Assembly: GCF_036194065.1 (NCBI RefSeq)
Contig: NZ_CP108095.1
Span: 930,001-994,000 of the forward strand
DNA length: 64,000 nucleotides
Source: Streptomyces sp. NBC_00239
GTDB taxonomy: Bacteria; Actinomycetota; Actinomycetes; Streptomycetales; Streptomycetaceae
Reading direction: 5' to 3'
Of this stretch, positions 35,037 to 43,854 are shown one piece after another. Under the pieces are notes generated by a model that made no database searches, was not told the DNA's origin, and saw only the letters and a list, made by a program, of their open reading frames with translations. The translations under genes were made by a program, and so were the position numbers. Within the stretch, counting starts at the first letter, position 1, and the number at the start of each line of letters is the position of its first letter.

Positions 35037-36047
35037 GTGTCAGGTGAGGAAGGGACGGGCGCCGCACTGTGGGCGATGGCCGGTCTGGCCACTCCGATGG
35101 CGTTGCGGGTGGCGGCCACCCTGCGGATCGCCGACCACATCGTGGCCGGAGTGCGGACCGCTCCCGACATCGCCCGCGCGTCGAAGACCGACCCGGACGC
35201 GCTGGCGCGGCTGCTGCGCTACCTCGCGGCGCGGGGCGTGCTGCGCAGTGACGGCGCGGACGGCTACGAGCTCACCACGCTCGGCGAACCGCTGCGCGAC
35301 GACCACCCCGACGGCATGCGCGCCAAGATCGACATCGAGGGTACGGTCGGCCGCGCCGAGCTGTGCTACGTCCAGCTCCTGCACACCATCCGCACGGGTG
35401 AGGCCGCCTACCCGGTGCAGTTCGGGCTGGGATTCTGGGACGACCTCGCCCAACACCCCGAGCGCGGCTCGTCGTTCGACAGCTGGATGAGCTCCAGCGC
35501 CCCCGAGCGCGCCCAGGCGATCAGCTCCGGGTACAACTGGGGCGCGCTGGGCGAACTGGTCGACGTGGGCGGCGGCAACGGCACGCTGCTCGTGGCCCTG
35601 CTGCAGGCCTTCCCGGAGCTGCGCGGCACCCTCGTCGACACGGCGGAGCCCGCCGCCACCGCCCGGCGGGCGCTGGCGGAGGCGGGGCTGACCGACCGCG
35701 GCCGGGTCGTCCCCGGCAGCTTCTTCGACCCGCTGCCCACGGGCGGCAAGGGCTACCTGCTCTCCCTGATCATCCACGACTGGAGCGACGCCGAAGCCGT
35801 CGCGATCATGCGGCGCTGCGCGGAGGCGGCCGGCCCGGAGGGCACCGTCTTCGTCGTGGAGAACCTGGGCCGCGACGGCGAAACCCCGCCCGCCGGAATG
35901 GACTTGAGGATGCTCGCCTACTACGGCGGCAAGGAGCGGGGCCTGGCCGAGCTCGCGGAGCTCGCCGAGCAGGCGGGGCTGCGCATCGTGGCCCGGCACG
36001 GCGCCGGCGCCCTGTCGATCGTCGAGATGGCCGCCGCCGTCGCCTGA
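35037..36047 (+). CDS. SAM-dependent O-methyltransferase (class I, plant-type/acetylserotonin MT-like)
   Basis: A 336-residue small-molecule methyltransferase, GTG 35037, after GAGGGAGAA. The N-terminal winged-helix dimerisation domain is seen in MALRVAATLRIADHIVAG, PDALARLLRYLAARGVLRSD and YELTTLGEPLRDD. The SAM-binding strand and loop are ELVDVGGGNGTLLVALLQAF (about residue 180). The catalytic histidine lies in SLIIHDWSDAEAVAIMRRC, and the late EGTVFVVENL strand follows. Proteins of this group methylate hydroxyls on polyketides, phenazines, anthracyclines and similar natural products. The P450 gene follows after 85 bases and a ferredoxin gene precedes, so it looks like part of a small tailoring set. 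The substrate is unknown. Confidence 0.92.
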   Translation: MSGEEGTGAALWAMAGLATPMALRVAATLRIADHIVAGVRTAPDIARASKTDPDALARLLRYLAARGVLRSDGADGYELTTLGEPLRDDHPDGMRAKIDIEGTVGRAELCYVQLLHTIRTGEAAYPVQFGLGFWDDLAQHPERGSSFDSWMSSSAPERAQAISSGYNWGALGELVDVGGGNGTLLVALLQAFPELRGTLVDTAEPAATARRALAEAGLTDRGRVVPGSFFDPLPTGGKGYLLSLIIHDWSDAEAVAIMRRCAEAAGPEGTVFVVENLGRDGETPPAGMDLRMLAYYGGKERGLAELAELAEQAGLRIVARHGAGALSIVEMAAAVA

Positions 36048-36132
36048 CGGCCCGTATCACGGCGACCGCTCCGCCGCCGCCCACGGGCCGGCCGGCGGAG
36101 CGGGCCGCCCTCATCAGGAGGATTCGATCCCC

Positions 36133-37362
36133 GTGCAAGCCCTGGACATGACACCGGACGAGGCACTCGCGGCGATGGTGTCGCCCGAGGGGTCTCAGAA
36201 CCCCTACCCGTTCTACGAGGAGATCCGGCGGCACGGGAACCTGGTCGAGGTCCGGCCCGGCATGCTGGTCGCGGTCGGCTACGAGGAGTGCCTCAAGGTC
36301 CTGCGCGAGCCCCGGCTGCGGGTCCAGGACGCGGCGGCGTACGACCGTACCTTCCCCGGCTGGCGGCGGCACTCCTCGCTGCGCAGCTTCGCCAACTCCA
36401 TGCTGTACACCAACCCGCCCGGGCACATCCCGATGCGGCGCATGGTCGGCGAGGCGTTCACCGCGCGCCGGATCGAGGCGCTGCGCGGGACGGTGGGGCG
36501 GATGGTCGACGAACTGCTGGAGCGGTTCGCCGACTTGGGCTCCGGCGGCGAACCCGTCGACTTCATGCACGAGTTCGCCTTCCGGCTGCCGGTCGCGGTC
36601 ATCAGCGACATGCTCGGCGTCCCCGAGAAGGACCAGGTGTGGTTCCGGGAGGTCGCGGCCGACGTCATGATCGCCCTGGAGGGCATCACCGACGACGAGG
36701 GACTGGCGCCCGCGAACACCGCCACCGACCAGCTCTCCGCCTACTTCGCCCCGATCATCGCCGAGCGGCGCCGCAACCCGGGCGACGACGTGATCGGCAC
36801 CCTCGTACGGATCCACGCGGAGGACTCCGACCGGTTCAACGAGGAAGAGCTGATCGGCAACCTGGTGCTGCTGCTCACGGCGGGCTTCGACACCACCACC
36901 CACCTGCTCGGGCACGGCCTGCTCCAGTCGCTGCGGCGCCCCGAACTCGGCGACCGGCTGCGCCTGGAGCCGGAGTTGGCGGCCGGCTACGTGGAGGAGG
37001 CGCTGCGGTTCGAACCGCCGGTGCAGGCCACCACGCGCTGGGCGGCGGCGGACGTCGACCTGATGGGACACAAGGTGGAAGCCGGTACCAAGGTGCTGGT
37101 GATCCTCGCCGCGGGCAACCGCGATCCGCGCCGCTACGCGCGGCCGCACGTCTTCGACCCCGACCGCGTCGACGTCAGGCCGCTGAGCTTCGCGGGAGGC
37201 GTGCACATCTGCGTGGGGGCGCCGCTGGCCCGGCTGGAGGCGCAGATCGCGCTGCCGCGGGTGCTCACCCGCTTCCCGGCCCTGGCACTCGCCGGGACGC
37301 CGACCTACCGGCCCCGCTGGCTGGCCCGGGGCAACGACCGGCTCCCGGTCACGACGGGCTGA
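36133..37362 (+). CDS. Cytochrome P450
   Basis: A 409-residue soluble bacterial P450. GTG 36133 follows AGGAGG by about 11 bases; ATG 36148 is an alternative. The I-helix oxygen motif is LLTAGFDTTTHLLGHGLLQS (AGFDTT), the K-helix E-x-x-R is in YVEEALRFEPPVQATTRWAA, and the heme-binding loop is FAGGVHICVGAPLARLEAQI, with the proximal cysteine near residue 358. FAGG replaces the more usual FGGG or FGHG at the loop start, which is tolerated in the family. It accepts electrons from a ferredoxin, probably the one at 34236. With the O-methyltransferase it suggests hydroxylation then methylation of a small molecule, but no biosynthetic core gene is present. Confidence 0.94.
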   Translation: MQALDMTPDEALAAMVSPEGSQNPYPFYEEIRRHGNLVEVRPGMLVAVGYEECLKVLREPRLRVQDAAAYDRTFPGWRRHSSLRSFANSMLYTNPPGHIPMRRMVGEAFTARRIEALRGTVGRMVDELLERFADLGSGGEPVDFMHEFAFRLPVAVISDMLGVPEKDQVWFREVAADVMIALEGITDDEGLAPANTATDQLSAYFAPIIAERRRNPGDDVIGTLVRIHAEDSDRFNEEELIGNLVLLLTAGFDTTTHLLGHGLLQSLRRPELGDRLRLEPELAAGYVEEALRFEPPVQATTRWAAADVDLMGHKVEAGTKVLVILAAGNRDPRRYARPHVFDPDRVDVRPLSFAGGVHICVGAPLARLEAQIALPRVLTRFPALALAGTPTYRPRWLARGNDRLPVTTG

Positions 37363-37419
37363 CACCCCCTGCGGGCCCCCGGCCCGGCGCCGACTGCCCG
37401 CCTCCCCGCCCACGCGCCC

Positions 37420-37445
37420 GCCCGGCCCCGGTCTCAGGGCCGGGC
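37420..37445. terminator. Terminator between P450 and LRV-like protein genes
   Basis: GCCCGGCCC (37420-37428) pairs with GGGCCGGGC (37437-37445), 9 bp, directly beside the stop codon of the convergent gene at 37446. Confidence 0.6.
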
Positions 37446-39605
37446 TCAGGCGGGCAGCGCGCGGCACGCCGCGGCCATGGCGCGCAGGACGTACGGCGGG
37501 ATCCCCGGGTTCCGTACGGCTTCCACGGCCGACTCCGGATCGCACAGCCGCGCCGCCAGCACGCTCGCGGGCAAGTGCCGGTTGCGCAGGACGACGGCGC
37601 GGACCGAGTCGTCCGGGTCCTCGGCCAGGCGGGCCGCGTCGGCGACCGGCAGGCGCGGGTCCTCGGCCGCCCGGTAGCGCACCTCCGGGTCGCGGTCCCG
37701 GGCGAACCGGGCGACGAGTTCCGCGGGCGCCTGCGGGTCGTCGAGGGCGAGGCGCCGCATCCGGCCGTGCAGGTCCTCCGCGTACCGCAGGAGGCCCTCG
37801 CGCGGGAAGTTGGGGTGCGTACGGGGCCGCCCGGGGGACGACAGACTGCCCGTCCACCAGGTCCACACCCTCAGCAGCATGTCGGCGGGGGCGTCCTCGC
37901 AGGACTCGGCGAGGAACAGCTGCACGACGTGGTCCGGGTCCCGGGCCAGCCGGTGCACCACGTCCGGCGGGAGCCGCCGGGCCCGGGCCACGCTGCGGCG
38001 CACCAGGAGGTGGGAGGAGGCGGCGAGGCGGCGCATTGCGTCCGGGTCCTCGTGGAGGTCCTCGACCCACGGCAGGGTGTGCGACATGACGGACGGGTCG
38101 ATGTCCGCCCGGACCGCACTGCGCTGCTCCTCGGTGAGGTCGGCGCGGACCGACACCGCGCGGCGGACGCCGTCGTCCGAGTCCTCGCCGAGCCGGGCCA
38201 CGGTGGCGGGGTCGAGGCGGGGGTTGCCGGCCAGCGCGGCGCGCCGACGGGCGTCACCGGTGGCGAGGAGGTGCCGGACGAGGTCGGGGGCCAACCGGCA
38301 GGTCTCGATGACGCGCTCCGGCAGCGCTTCGCGTGCGAAGGCCTCCCGGGACAGCGGCCGGTCCTCGTGGTGCCGCAGCAGCGCTTCGGTGCGTACCCGG
38401 GGCGCCTCGTCGGCGAGCAGGGCCTCGCGGCGCGCCGCCGGCAGCACGGGCCATGCCACCCGGCATGCTCCGGCACGGACGTCCGGGTCGGGGTCCTCGG
38501 CCAGGGCGACGGCGTGGCGTTCGGGCAGGCCGGACAGGCCGACGGCCTCGGCGCGGACCCGCGGGGACGGATCGCCGGCCAGCAGTGCGCAGTCCTCCTC
38601 CGCCAGCATGATCCGGCGGCCGGCGGCGATGTGCGTGAGGAGCCACCGCTCCCGTTCGGTGTCGGCAGCGCGGATCAGCCGGGTCCACTGGGCGGGGGTG
38701 AGGCCCGGCTTCCATTCGACGGCCCGGAGCCTGGCCTCGGAGTCCGGCAGGGCCAGGACCGCCGCCACGAATTCGGCGGGCGGCAGCTGCCCCGTCAGCT
38801 CCGGGAAGCGCAGCAGCAGGTCCCGCCGTACGTCCTGCGGGAGGCCGGGGTGCGGGGCGAGGTTCTCGGCCCAGGCGCCGAGCACGGCCCGGCCCGGGTC
38901 GGCCGCCGCGTCGAGGAGCCGGGCCCAGGCCGCCGCGCCCTCCTCGACGCTCTCCCGCGCCGCGTCCTCGGCCGCCCGGTCGATCCGCGCACCGACCCCG
39001 CCCAGCACCAGCAGCCGCGAACCACCGGCGACCGCCCCGGCCACGCTGCCACCGTCCGCGACGGCCGACCGCGAGCCGGGCGAGGCGTGGTCCGCGCCGG
39101 TGACCGGCACCGGTCCACGGCCGGGAGCGGTTCCGGCCGTCGTATCGCCGTCCGGCGCGACCGTCAGCGTGCCGGCGGGGGCGGAGTCCGCGCCCGTGAC
39201 CCGCGCGGCTCCACGGCCGGGGGTCGTCCCGGCCATCGTGTCGCCGTCGGGTGACGCCAGGAGCAGGCATCTCGGGTCGGGGTCCGGGGCGGTGAGGAGG
39301 GCGGCGAGCGCGGCGACCGGGTCGGTTGCGCGGATCCGGACCCGGCGCCACGACTCGCGCAGGCTGCCGCGCGGGGCGTGCGGACCGCCGAAGGCGAGCA
39401 GGAACTCACGGCCGCCGCCGAGCACGAGCCGCGCGGCTTCCGCGGGAGCGGCCGCGGGTTCGGCGTCCGTCGCCGCCGCGAGGAGCCGCCGCGCCGTGGC
39501 GGCCTTCCGGATCCCCGGCAGCCACCACGTCCCCAAGGGCTCCAAGCCCATCCCGGCGAGCATCGCCTCGTAACTCTCGTGATCCCGCAGCCTGAAGTCC
39601 GCCAC
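37446..39605 (-). CDS. Variant-leucine-repeat / HEAT-like repeat protein, function unknown
   Basis: A 719-residue cytosolic protein; GTG 39605 follows GAGGGG. From residue about 340 it is a chain of short helical units of 25-30 residues with recurring patterns: LAGDPSPRVRAEAVGLSGLP, LAEDPDPDVRAGACRVAWPV, LGEDSDDGVRRAVSVRADLT, FARDRDPEVRYRAAEDPRLP, LAEDPDDSVRAVVLRNRHLP. Such arrays of D-P-x-x-x-V-R-x-x-A are like leucine-rich-repeat variant (LRV) or HEAT proteins and serve as binding scaffolds. Residues about 140-215 hold a near-duplicate Pro/Gly/Thr-rich insert (PDGDTMAGTTPGRG and PDGDTTAGTAPGRG, each followed by a VTGAD segment), which looks like a recent tandem duplication. No catalytic motif is seen. 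It stands alone. Confidence 0.8.
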   Translation of the reverse strand: MADFRLRDHESYEAMLAGMGLEPLGTWWLPGIRKAATARRLLAAATDAEPAAAPAEAARLVLGGGREFLLAFGGPHAPRGSLRESWRRVRIRATDPVAALAALLTAPDPDPRCLLLASPDGDTMAGTTPGRGAARVTGADSAPAGTLTVAPDGDTTAGTAPGRGPVPVTGADHASPGSRSAVADGGSVAGAVAGGSRLLVLGGVGARIDRAAEDAARESVEEGAAAWARLLDAAADPGRAVLGAWAENLAPHPGLPQDVRRDLLLRFPELTGQLPPAEFVAAVLALPDSEARLRAVEWKPGLTPAQWTRLIRAADTERERWLLTHIAAGRRIMLAEEDCALLAGDPSPRVRAEAVGLSGLPERHAVALAEDPDPDVRAGACRVAWPVLPAARREALLADEAPRVRTEALLRHHEDRPLSREAFAREALPERVIETCRLAPDLVRHLLATGDARRRAALAGNPRLDPATVARLGEDSDDGVRRAVSVRADLTEEQRSAVRADIDPSVMSHTLPWVEDLHEDPDAMRRLAASSHLLVRRSVARARRLPPDVVHRLARDPDHVVQLFLAESCEDAPADMLLRVWTWWTGSLSSPGRPRTHPNFPREGLLRYAEDLHGRMRRLALDDPQAPAELVARFARDRDPEVRYRAAEDPRLPVADAARLAEDPDDSVRAVVLRNRHLPASVLAARLCDPESAVEAVRNPGIPPYVLRAMAAACRALPA

Positions 39606-39806
39606 GCCCCGCACCCCTCGCTCTCGCCCGCCCGAGGCGACCGACCCGACCGCCCCTCCATCCTCTCCCGGAGCTTCCGGAGCCCGTCCCGGGGGGGGCA
39701 CGTACCGGCACCCGCCCCCGCCTGCGCACTCGACGAGGCGGGGGGAGAGGAGGAGCTGGGGAACAGAAGATGACTCAAGCGTGCGAAATAAGGTACGAAG
39801 TCCTTC

Positions 39807-40391
39807 GTGAACGAACAGATTCCGGCCGCGACCGTTCGCGTGTTCATCGCGCTCGCCCCGCCCGACGACGCGAAGGACGAACTGGCGCGGGCGCTCGGCC
39901 CCGCCTACACGGCGTTCCCGGACATGCGGTGGAACCGCATCGAGGACTGGCACATCACCCTGGCCTTCCTCGGTGAGCTCCCGGTGTCGGCCGTCCCCCT
40001 CCTGCGGCCGCCGCTCGCGGAACTCGCCGCGGGCCGGCCCCCCGTCCCCCTGGCCCTGTCCGGCGGAGGGCACTTCGACGAGCGGGTGCTGTGGAGCGGG
40101 ATCGAAGGTGACCTCGACGGGCTGCACCTGCTCGCCTCCGAGGTGCGCGCCGTGGTCAAGCAGTGCGGAATCCCCTTCGAGGACCGGCCGCTGCGCCCCC
40201 ACCTGACGCTCGCCCGCGCCCGCCGGAACGACATCGCCCCGGTGGTGAGGACCGCCGCCGGACTCGCCGCGTTCGCCGGCCGCCCCTGGCACGCCGAACG
40301 CCTGCACCTGGTCGGCAGCAACATCGGCCGCGGCCCGGGGCCGATCCACTACCGCGACATCGAATCCTGGCCGCTCGCCGGCAGGGCCTGA
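39807..40391 (+). CDS. thpR: RNA 2',3'-cyclic 3'-phosphodiesterase (ThpR / 2'-5' RNA ligase family)
   Basis: A 194-residue member of the 2H phosphoesterase superfamily. Both H-x-T/S-x motifs are present: HITL in IEDWHITLAFLGELPVSAVP (about residue 49) and HLTL in DRPLRPHLTLARAR (about residue 132). The family opening VRVFIALAPPDDAKDELARA and the end HAERLHLVGSNIG are standard. These enzymes open RNA 2',3'-cyclic phosphates and can join 2'-5' ends in vitro. The GTG at 39807 has only a distant AAGG, so the start is fair rather than certain. It is monocistronic and its in vivo role in streptomycetes is unclear. Confidence 0.92.
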   Translation: MNEQIPAATVRVFIALAPPDDAKDELARALGPAYTAFPDMRWNRIEDWHITLAFLGELPVSAVPLLRPPLAELAAGRPPVPLALSGGGHFDERVLWSGIEGDLDGLHLLASEVRAVVKQCGIPFEDRPLRPHLTLARARRNDIAPVVRTAAGLAAFAGRPWHAERLHLVGSNIGRGPGPIHYRDIESWPLAGRA

Positions 40392-40506
40392 CCACCCGGA
40401 ACGCACGCCCTGGGCGACACCGCGCCACCGGCGTCCGCCGCACCCACCCCGAGCCCTCGCCGCGTACCCGCTCGATCCGCCGGCCGCCAGGCGTCAGGGC
40501 AGCCGC

Positions 40507-40548
40507 CAGGTGTCAGCCGTCAGGTGTCAGCCATCAGGTGTCAGCCGT
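40507..40548. repeat. Three tandem copies of a 14-base unit
   Basis: CAGGTGTCAGCCGT occurs at 40507-40520 and 40535-40548, and as CAGGTGTCAGCCAT at 40521-40534. Degenerate CAG..GTCAGCC pieces continue on both sides. The array fills the gap between the thpR stop and the stop of the convergent epimerase-like gene. Confidence 0.85.
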
Positions 40549-40556
40549 CAGCCCCG

Positions 40557-41501
40557 TCAGCCGGCCGTCGTCGCCAACCGCTCACGCCACCACGCCACCG
40601 TCGCCTCGACCTGCTCCTCGACGGGAGTGGCCCGGGCCGCGAACCGGGCCTCGTACGCGCTCGAATCGATCACGAACGGGCGGTCGAACTGGTAGCGGAC
40701 TTCCTTCAGTTCGCGGATCAGCGGCGAGAAGAGCGACGCCACGCCCAGCGCGGCCGACGGAAGCCTGCGCACCGCGACGGGACCCGTGCCGGCCCGGTCG
40801 GCGAGGAGGCCGACCATCTCCCGGACGGACCGCGCCGGCTCCGTGGGGACGTGCCAGGCCCGCCCCCAGGCCTCCTCCTCGGCCGCCACCGCGGCCAGGG
40901 CCCGGGCCACGTCGGGCAGGTACGTCCAGCTGTGCGGGGCGTCCGGGTCCCCGAGCGTCGAGACCGCCTTGCCGCGCAGCACCTGCGGCACGAGCCGTGC
41001 GGCGAGGTGGCCGCCGTCGGTGACTCCGGGGCCGAAGAAGTCCGAGGCGCGCACGTCGACCGCCTTGATGCGGCCCTGCTCGTGCAGGGTCCGCGCCTGC
41101 TCCCACAGCGCGGCGCGGACCCGGCCCTTGGTCCCGGTGGCCGCGAGCGGCAGCTCCTCGGTCATGGGCCCGTCGACCGGCCCGTAGCCGTAGAGGTTTC
41201 CCAGCATCACCAGGACGGCGCCGGTCGCTTCGGCGGCGGCACACAACGACGAGCTCAGCGACGGCAGTTCACGCGCCCAGTGGTGGTAGGGCGGCGCGGC
41301 GCAGGCGAAGATCGCGGCGGCGCCGCGGGCGGCTTCGGTCAGCCGTTCGCCGTCCGCCGCGTCCAGCGCGATGTGCTCGATGCCGGGTTCCGGGCTGCGG
41401 CCCGACCTGGTCACGACCCGTACGGAATGTCCTTGCCGGGCGAGCAGCCGGGCGGTGGCCGCCCCCGCGGGCCCGAAACCTATGACGAGATGAAAGCTCA
41501 C
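40557..41501 (-). CDS. NAD-dependent epimerase/dehydratase-like protein (extended SDR)
   Basis: A 314-residue Rossmann protein, GTG 41501. The nucleotide loop is HLVIGFGPAGAATARLLARQ, with GxGxxG. ACAAPPYHHWARELPSLSSS and VLVMLGNLYGYGPVDGPMTE correspond to the middle of atypical SDRs. The canonical catalytic YxxxK is not evident; a KGRVRAALWEQARTLHEQ helix lies at that place, so it may be a binding or regulatory member like the NmrA group, or it may use other residues. VDVRASDFFGPGVTDGGHLA and the late SWTYLPDVARALAAV motif match epimerase-family proteins. It is divergent from the secreted nuclease-like gene by 141 bases. Confidence 0.85.
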   Translation of the reverse strand: MSFHLVIGFGPAGAATARLLARQGHSVRVVTRSGRSPEPGIEHIALDAADGERLTEAARGAAAIFACAAPPYHHWARELPSLSSSLCAAAEATGAVLVMLGNLYGYGPVDGPMTEELPLAATGTKGRVRAALWEQARTLHEQGRIKAVDVRASDFFGPGVTDGGHLAARLVPQVLRGKAVSTLGDPDAPHSWTYLPDVARALAAVAAEEEAWGRAWHVPTEPARSVREMVGLLADRAGTGPVAVRRLPSAALGVASLFSPLIRELKEVRYQFDRPFVIDSSAYEARFAARATPVEEQVEATVAWWRERLATTAG

Positions 41502-41642
41502 CGCCGCACACTAGCGCGAACGCCGCGGGATCCCGCGGCGGGCCGCCCCCGAGCCGCGGACCGCGGCCCCTGCGAGCCCGCGAGGCACCCCTGACCTGGG
41601 CTCATGGTCCGGTGCGGGGTCCGGTGCGCCTATCCTCCCGTG

Positions 41643-43703
41643 GTGAACACCAAGAGATCGAATCCGTGGCGCCGGGCCATGGGCGTGCTCGTCGCGGCCG
41701 TCCTCCTCGGCGCCGGGCCGGCCGGACCGGCCGCCGCCCTGGAGACCACCCCCGGGGACCCGACCAACAGCGCGTACGCCTCCTCCGAGCCGCTGCGCGT
41801 CATGACGTGGAACGTGTGCGGCGAGGCCGGCGGTAGCGGGCCGTGGGAGTCCGGGTACTGTCCGGACCGCAACACGCTGACCGCCGGGGGGACCCTGAAG
41901 AAGGCGGTGGACATCGCCGGTGTCATCCTCCGGGAGAAGCTCGACGCCGCACTGCTCCAGGAGGTCTGCGCGGGGACGGACGACAGCCAGCTCCGGCAGA
42001 TCCTGGGCGAGCTCAACAAGGCGGGGACCGGCACCTGGAACGCCGTGTCGGCGGCCACCCCGCGCGGCAGCGACAACAGTTCCGTCTGCCGAAACGGCCT
42101 GACGGGCGACGTAGGCATCGCGGTCCTCGTGAAGGGCTCCGTCGAGTGGTCCCGCCAGACCACGCTGCCCGCCCCGCAGGGCAAGCAGGCGAACGGCCGC
42201 GTCCTGTGCGCCGGGGTGGCCGGGTGGCAGACCCGCCTGTGCACCACGCACCTCACCAACTACGGCACCGCCGACGCGGCGGGCCTGGCGGCCTACCGGG
42301 CGCAGATCGACGCAGTCGTCGGCCAGGCGGACGACTTCCGCTCCGTGGTCGTCGGCGGCGACTTCAACACCCGGCAGCAGGACCTGCTCCAGCCGCTCTA
42401 CACGGCCCTGGCCGAGTGCGACCAGCGGGCCTACGACCGCGTCGGTGACGTCCCGAACGGCATCACCAAGGTCACCAACACGTGGGCCACCAACCCGGAC
42501 CGCTCCCTCACGCTGGCGAAGACCGAAACGTCCAAGATCGACTACCTCTTCGCCACCACCGGGTTCGGATCCTGCGACTCCCGGCCCGAGCTGGCGGACA
42601 CCGCCGACTACTCCAAGGCCGCCCAGCCCGGCTGCCTCCACATCGACGGGGTCCAGCCGGGCTGCGTGCCGAACGCGACCTCCGACCACGCCCCGCTGCT
42701 CGGCTCGGTGAACGGCGGCCCCCGCCTCGACTGGCCGTTGCGGAACGCCTCGGGCCACTCGGGCACCGTCAAGGGCGGTGTCGGCTGGAGCACCGAACAC
42801 GGCGGCGCGGCCGTGCTGGACGGGGCCACCGGCGAGATCGTCGCCGGCGGTCCCGCCGTGGACACCTCCCGCAGCTTCACCGTCTCCGCCTGGGCCAAGG
42901 TCGACCCGAGCGCCGGCACCTCGGTGGCGGTGGCCCAGGACGGGTCCGCGGTCAGCGGCATGATGCTCTGGTACAACAAGCCCGACAACACCTGGCGGTT
43001 CGGCCTGCCGAAGACCGACGACAACGGCTGGAACATGGACCAGGCCATCTCCCGCACGGCTGCCGTGCCCGGCCGCTGGACCCACCTGACGGGCACGTAC
43101 GACGCGGAGAGCACCGCCGTCACCCTGTACGTGGACGGCGCGGTCGCCGCGACCGCGACCCACGCGTCCCCGTGGCGGGCCACCGGGCCCCTCACCGTCG
43201 GCCGGGACAAGGTCTCCGGGCGTTCCAACGGCTTCTGGAAGGGCTCCCTCCAGTCCGTCGAGGTGTACGACTACCCGATGACCGCCGCCCAGGCGGCCTC
43301 GGAGGCCGGCTCGCTCACCGCCCCGACCCGTACGGTCACCAGCCCGGCGACCCTGACGAAGGGGGCGGGCTGCCACGTCGGCAGCTACTCCGCCGGCGAC
43401 TTCGGGGCCGTCGACTCCGACACCCCGAGCCTGACGGCGTACGTGTCCCACCCGGATCCCTCGCGCGAGGTCTGGGCGGAGTTCTCCCTCTGGAACAACT
43501 CCGACTCCACCCAGCCGGTCCACCTGGGCGGCCCGGGCTCGGCGAGCGGCAAGGTGACCGGGAGCGGCACGGTCTCGATCCCGCTGCCGAAGCTGAACCG
43601 GGGCGACAAGTACGGCTGGTACGTCCGCACGGTCGACGGGTCGTCGGCCCCGTCGCCGACCGCGCCGGTCTGCCACTTCACCGTGGCGGCGGCCACCCCG
43701 TAA
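41643..43703 (+). CDS. Secreted endonuclease/exonuclease/phosphatase-domain protein with LamG domain
   Basis: A 686-residue exported protein. The signal peptide is RRAMGVLVAAVLLGAGPAGP, ending AAALE. Residues about 50-355 form an EEP (DNase I-like) domain: LRVMTWNVCGE, LDAALLQEVC (the catalytic glutamate), VVVGGDFNTRQQDLL (D-x-N), and the late SDHAPLLGSV with the catalytic D-H pair. Residues about 360-560 are a LamG/concanavalin-type domain (SRSFTVSAWAKVDPSAGTSV; GRWTHLTGTYDAESTAVTLY; WKGSLQSVEVYDYPMTAA). A C-terminal beta domain follows. GTG 41643 lies six bases after TATCCT with no ribosome site, so a leaderless message is likely. The substrate could be nucleic acid or a phosphoester; LamG suggests glycan binding. 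Confidence 0.9.
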   Translation: MNTKRSNPWRRAMGVLVAAVLLGAGPAGPAAALETTPGDPTNSAYASSEPLRVMTWNVCGEAGGSGPWESGYCPDRNTLTAGGTLKKAVDIAGVILREKLDAALLQEVCAGTDDSQLRQILGELNKAGTGTWNAVSAATPRGSDNSSVCRNGLTGDVGIAVLVKGSVEWSRQTTLPAPQGKQANGRVLCAGVAGWQTRLCTTHLTNYGTADAAGLAAYRAQIDAVVGQADDFRSVVVGGDFNTRQQDLLQPLYTALAECDQRAYDRVGDVPNGITKVTNTWATNPDRSLTLAKTETSKIDYLFATTGFGSCDSRPELADTADYSKAAQPGCLHIDGVQPGCVPNATSDHAPLLGSVNGGPRLDWPLRNASGHSGTVKGGVGWSTEHGGAAVLDGATGEIVAGGPAVDTSRSFTVSAWAKVDPSAGTSVAVAQDGSAVSGMMLWYNKPDNTWRFGLPKTDDNGWNMDQAISRTAAVPGRWTHLTGTYDAESTAVTLYVDGAVAATATHASPWRATGPLTVGRDKVSGRSNGFWKGSLQSVEVYDYPMTAAQAASEAGSLTAPTRTVTSPATLTKGAGCHVGSYSAGDFGAVDSDTPSLTAYVSHPDPSREVWAEFSLWNNSDSTQPVHLGGPGSASGKVTGSGTVSIPLPKLNRGDKYGWYVRTVDGSSAPSPTAPVCHFTVAAATP

Positions 43704-43722
43704 CGGGTCGCCCGCGGAAGCC

Positions 43723-43762
43723 CCTCGCCCCCGGCGGACCTTCGGGACTGCCGGGGGCGAGG
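43723..43762. terminator. Terminator of the EEP-LamG gene
   Basis: CCTCGCCCCCGGC pairs perfectly with GCCGGGGGCGAGG (13 bp) around a 14-base loop. Confidence 0.82.
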
Positions 43763-43854
43763 ACCGTCCGGGGCCGGTCGGCCGGTCCAGGCGGCGGGCC
43801 GGTCGGCCGGATTCCGCGGCCGGGCCGGTCATCCGGTCTCCGCGGCCGGGGCGC

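Noticed and set aside
34997..35047. Sixteen-codon leader peptide overlapping the O-methyltransferase start
   Set aside because: Its GGAAGGAG ends one base before the ATG, too close for initiation, and the peptide has no regulatory codon run.
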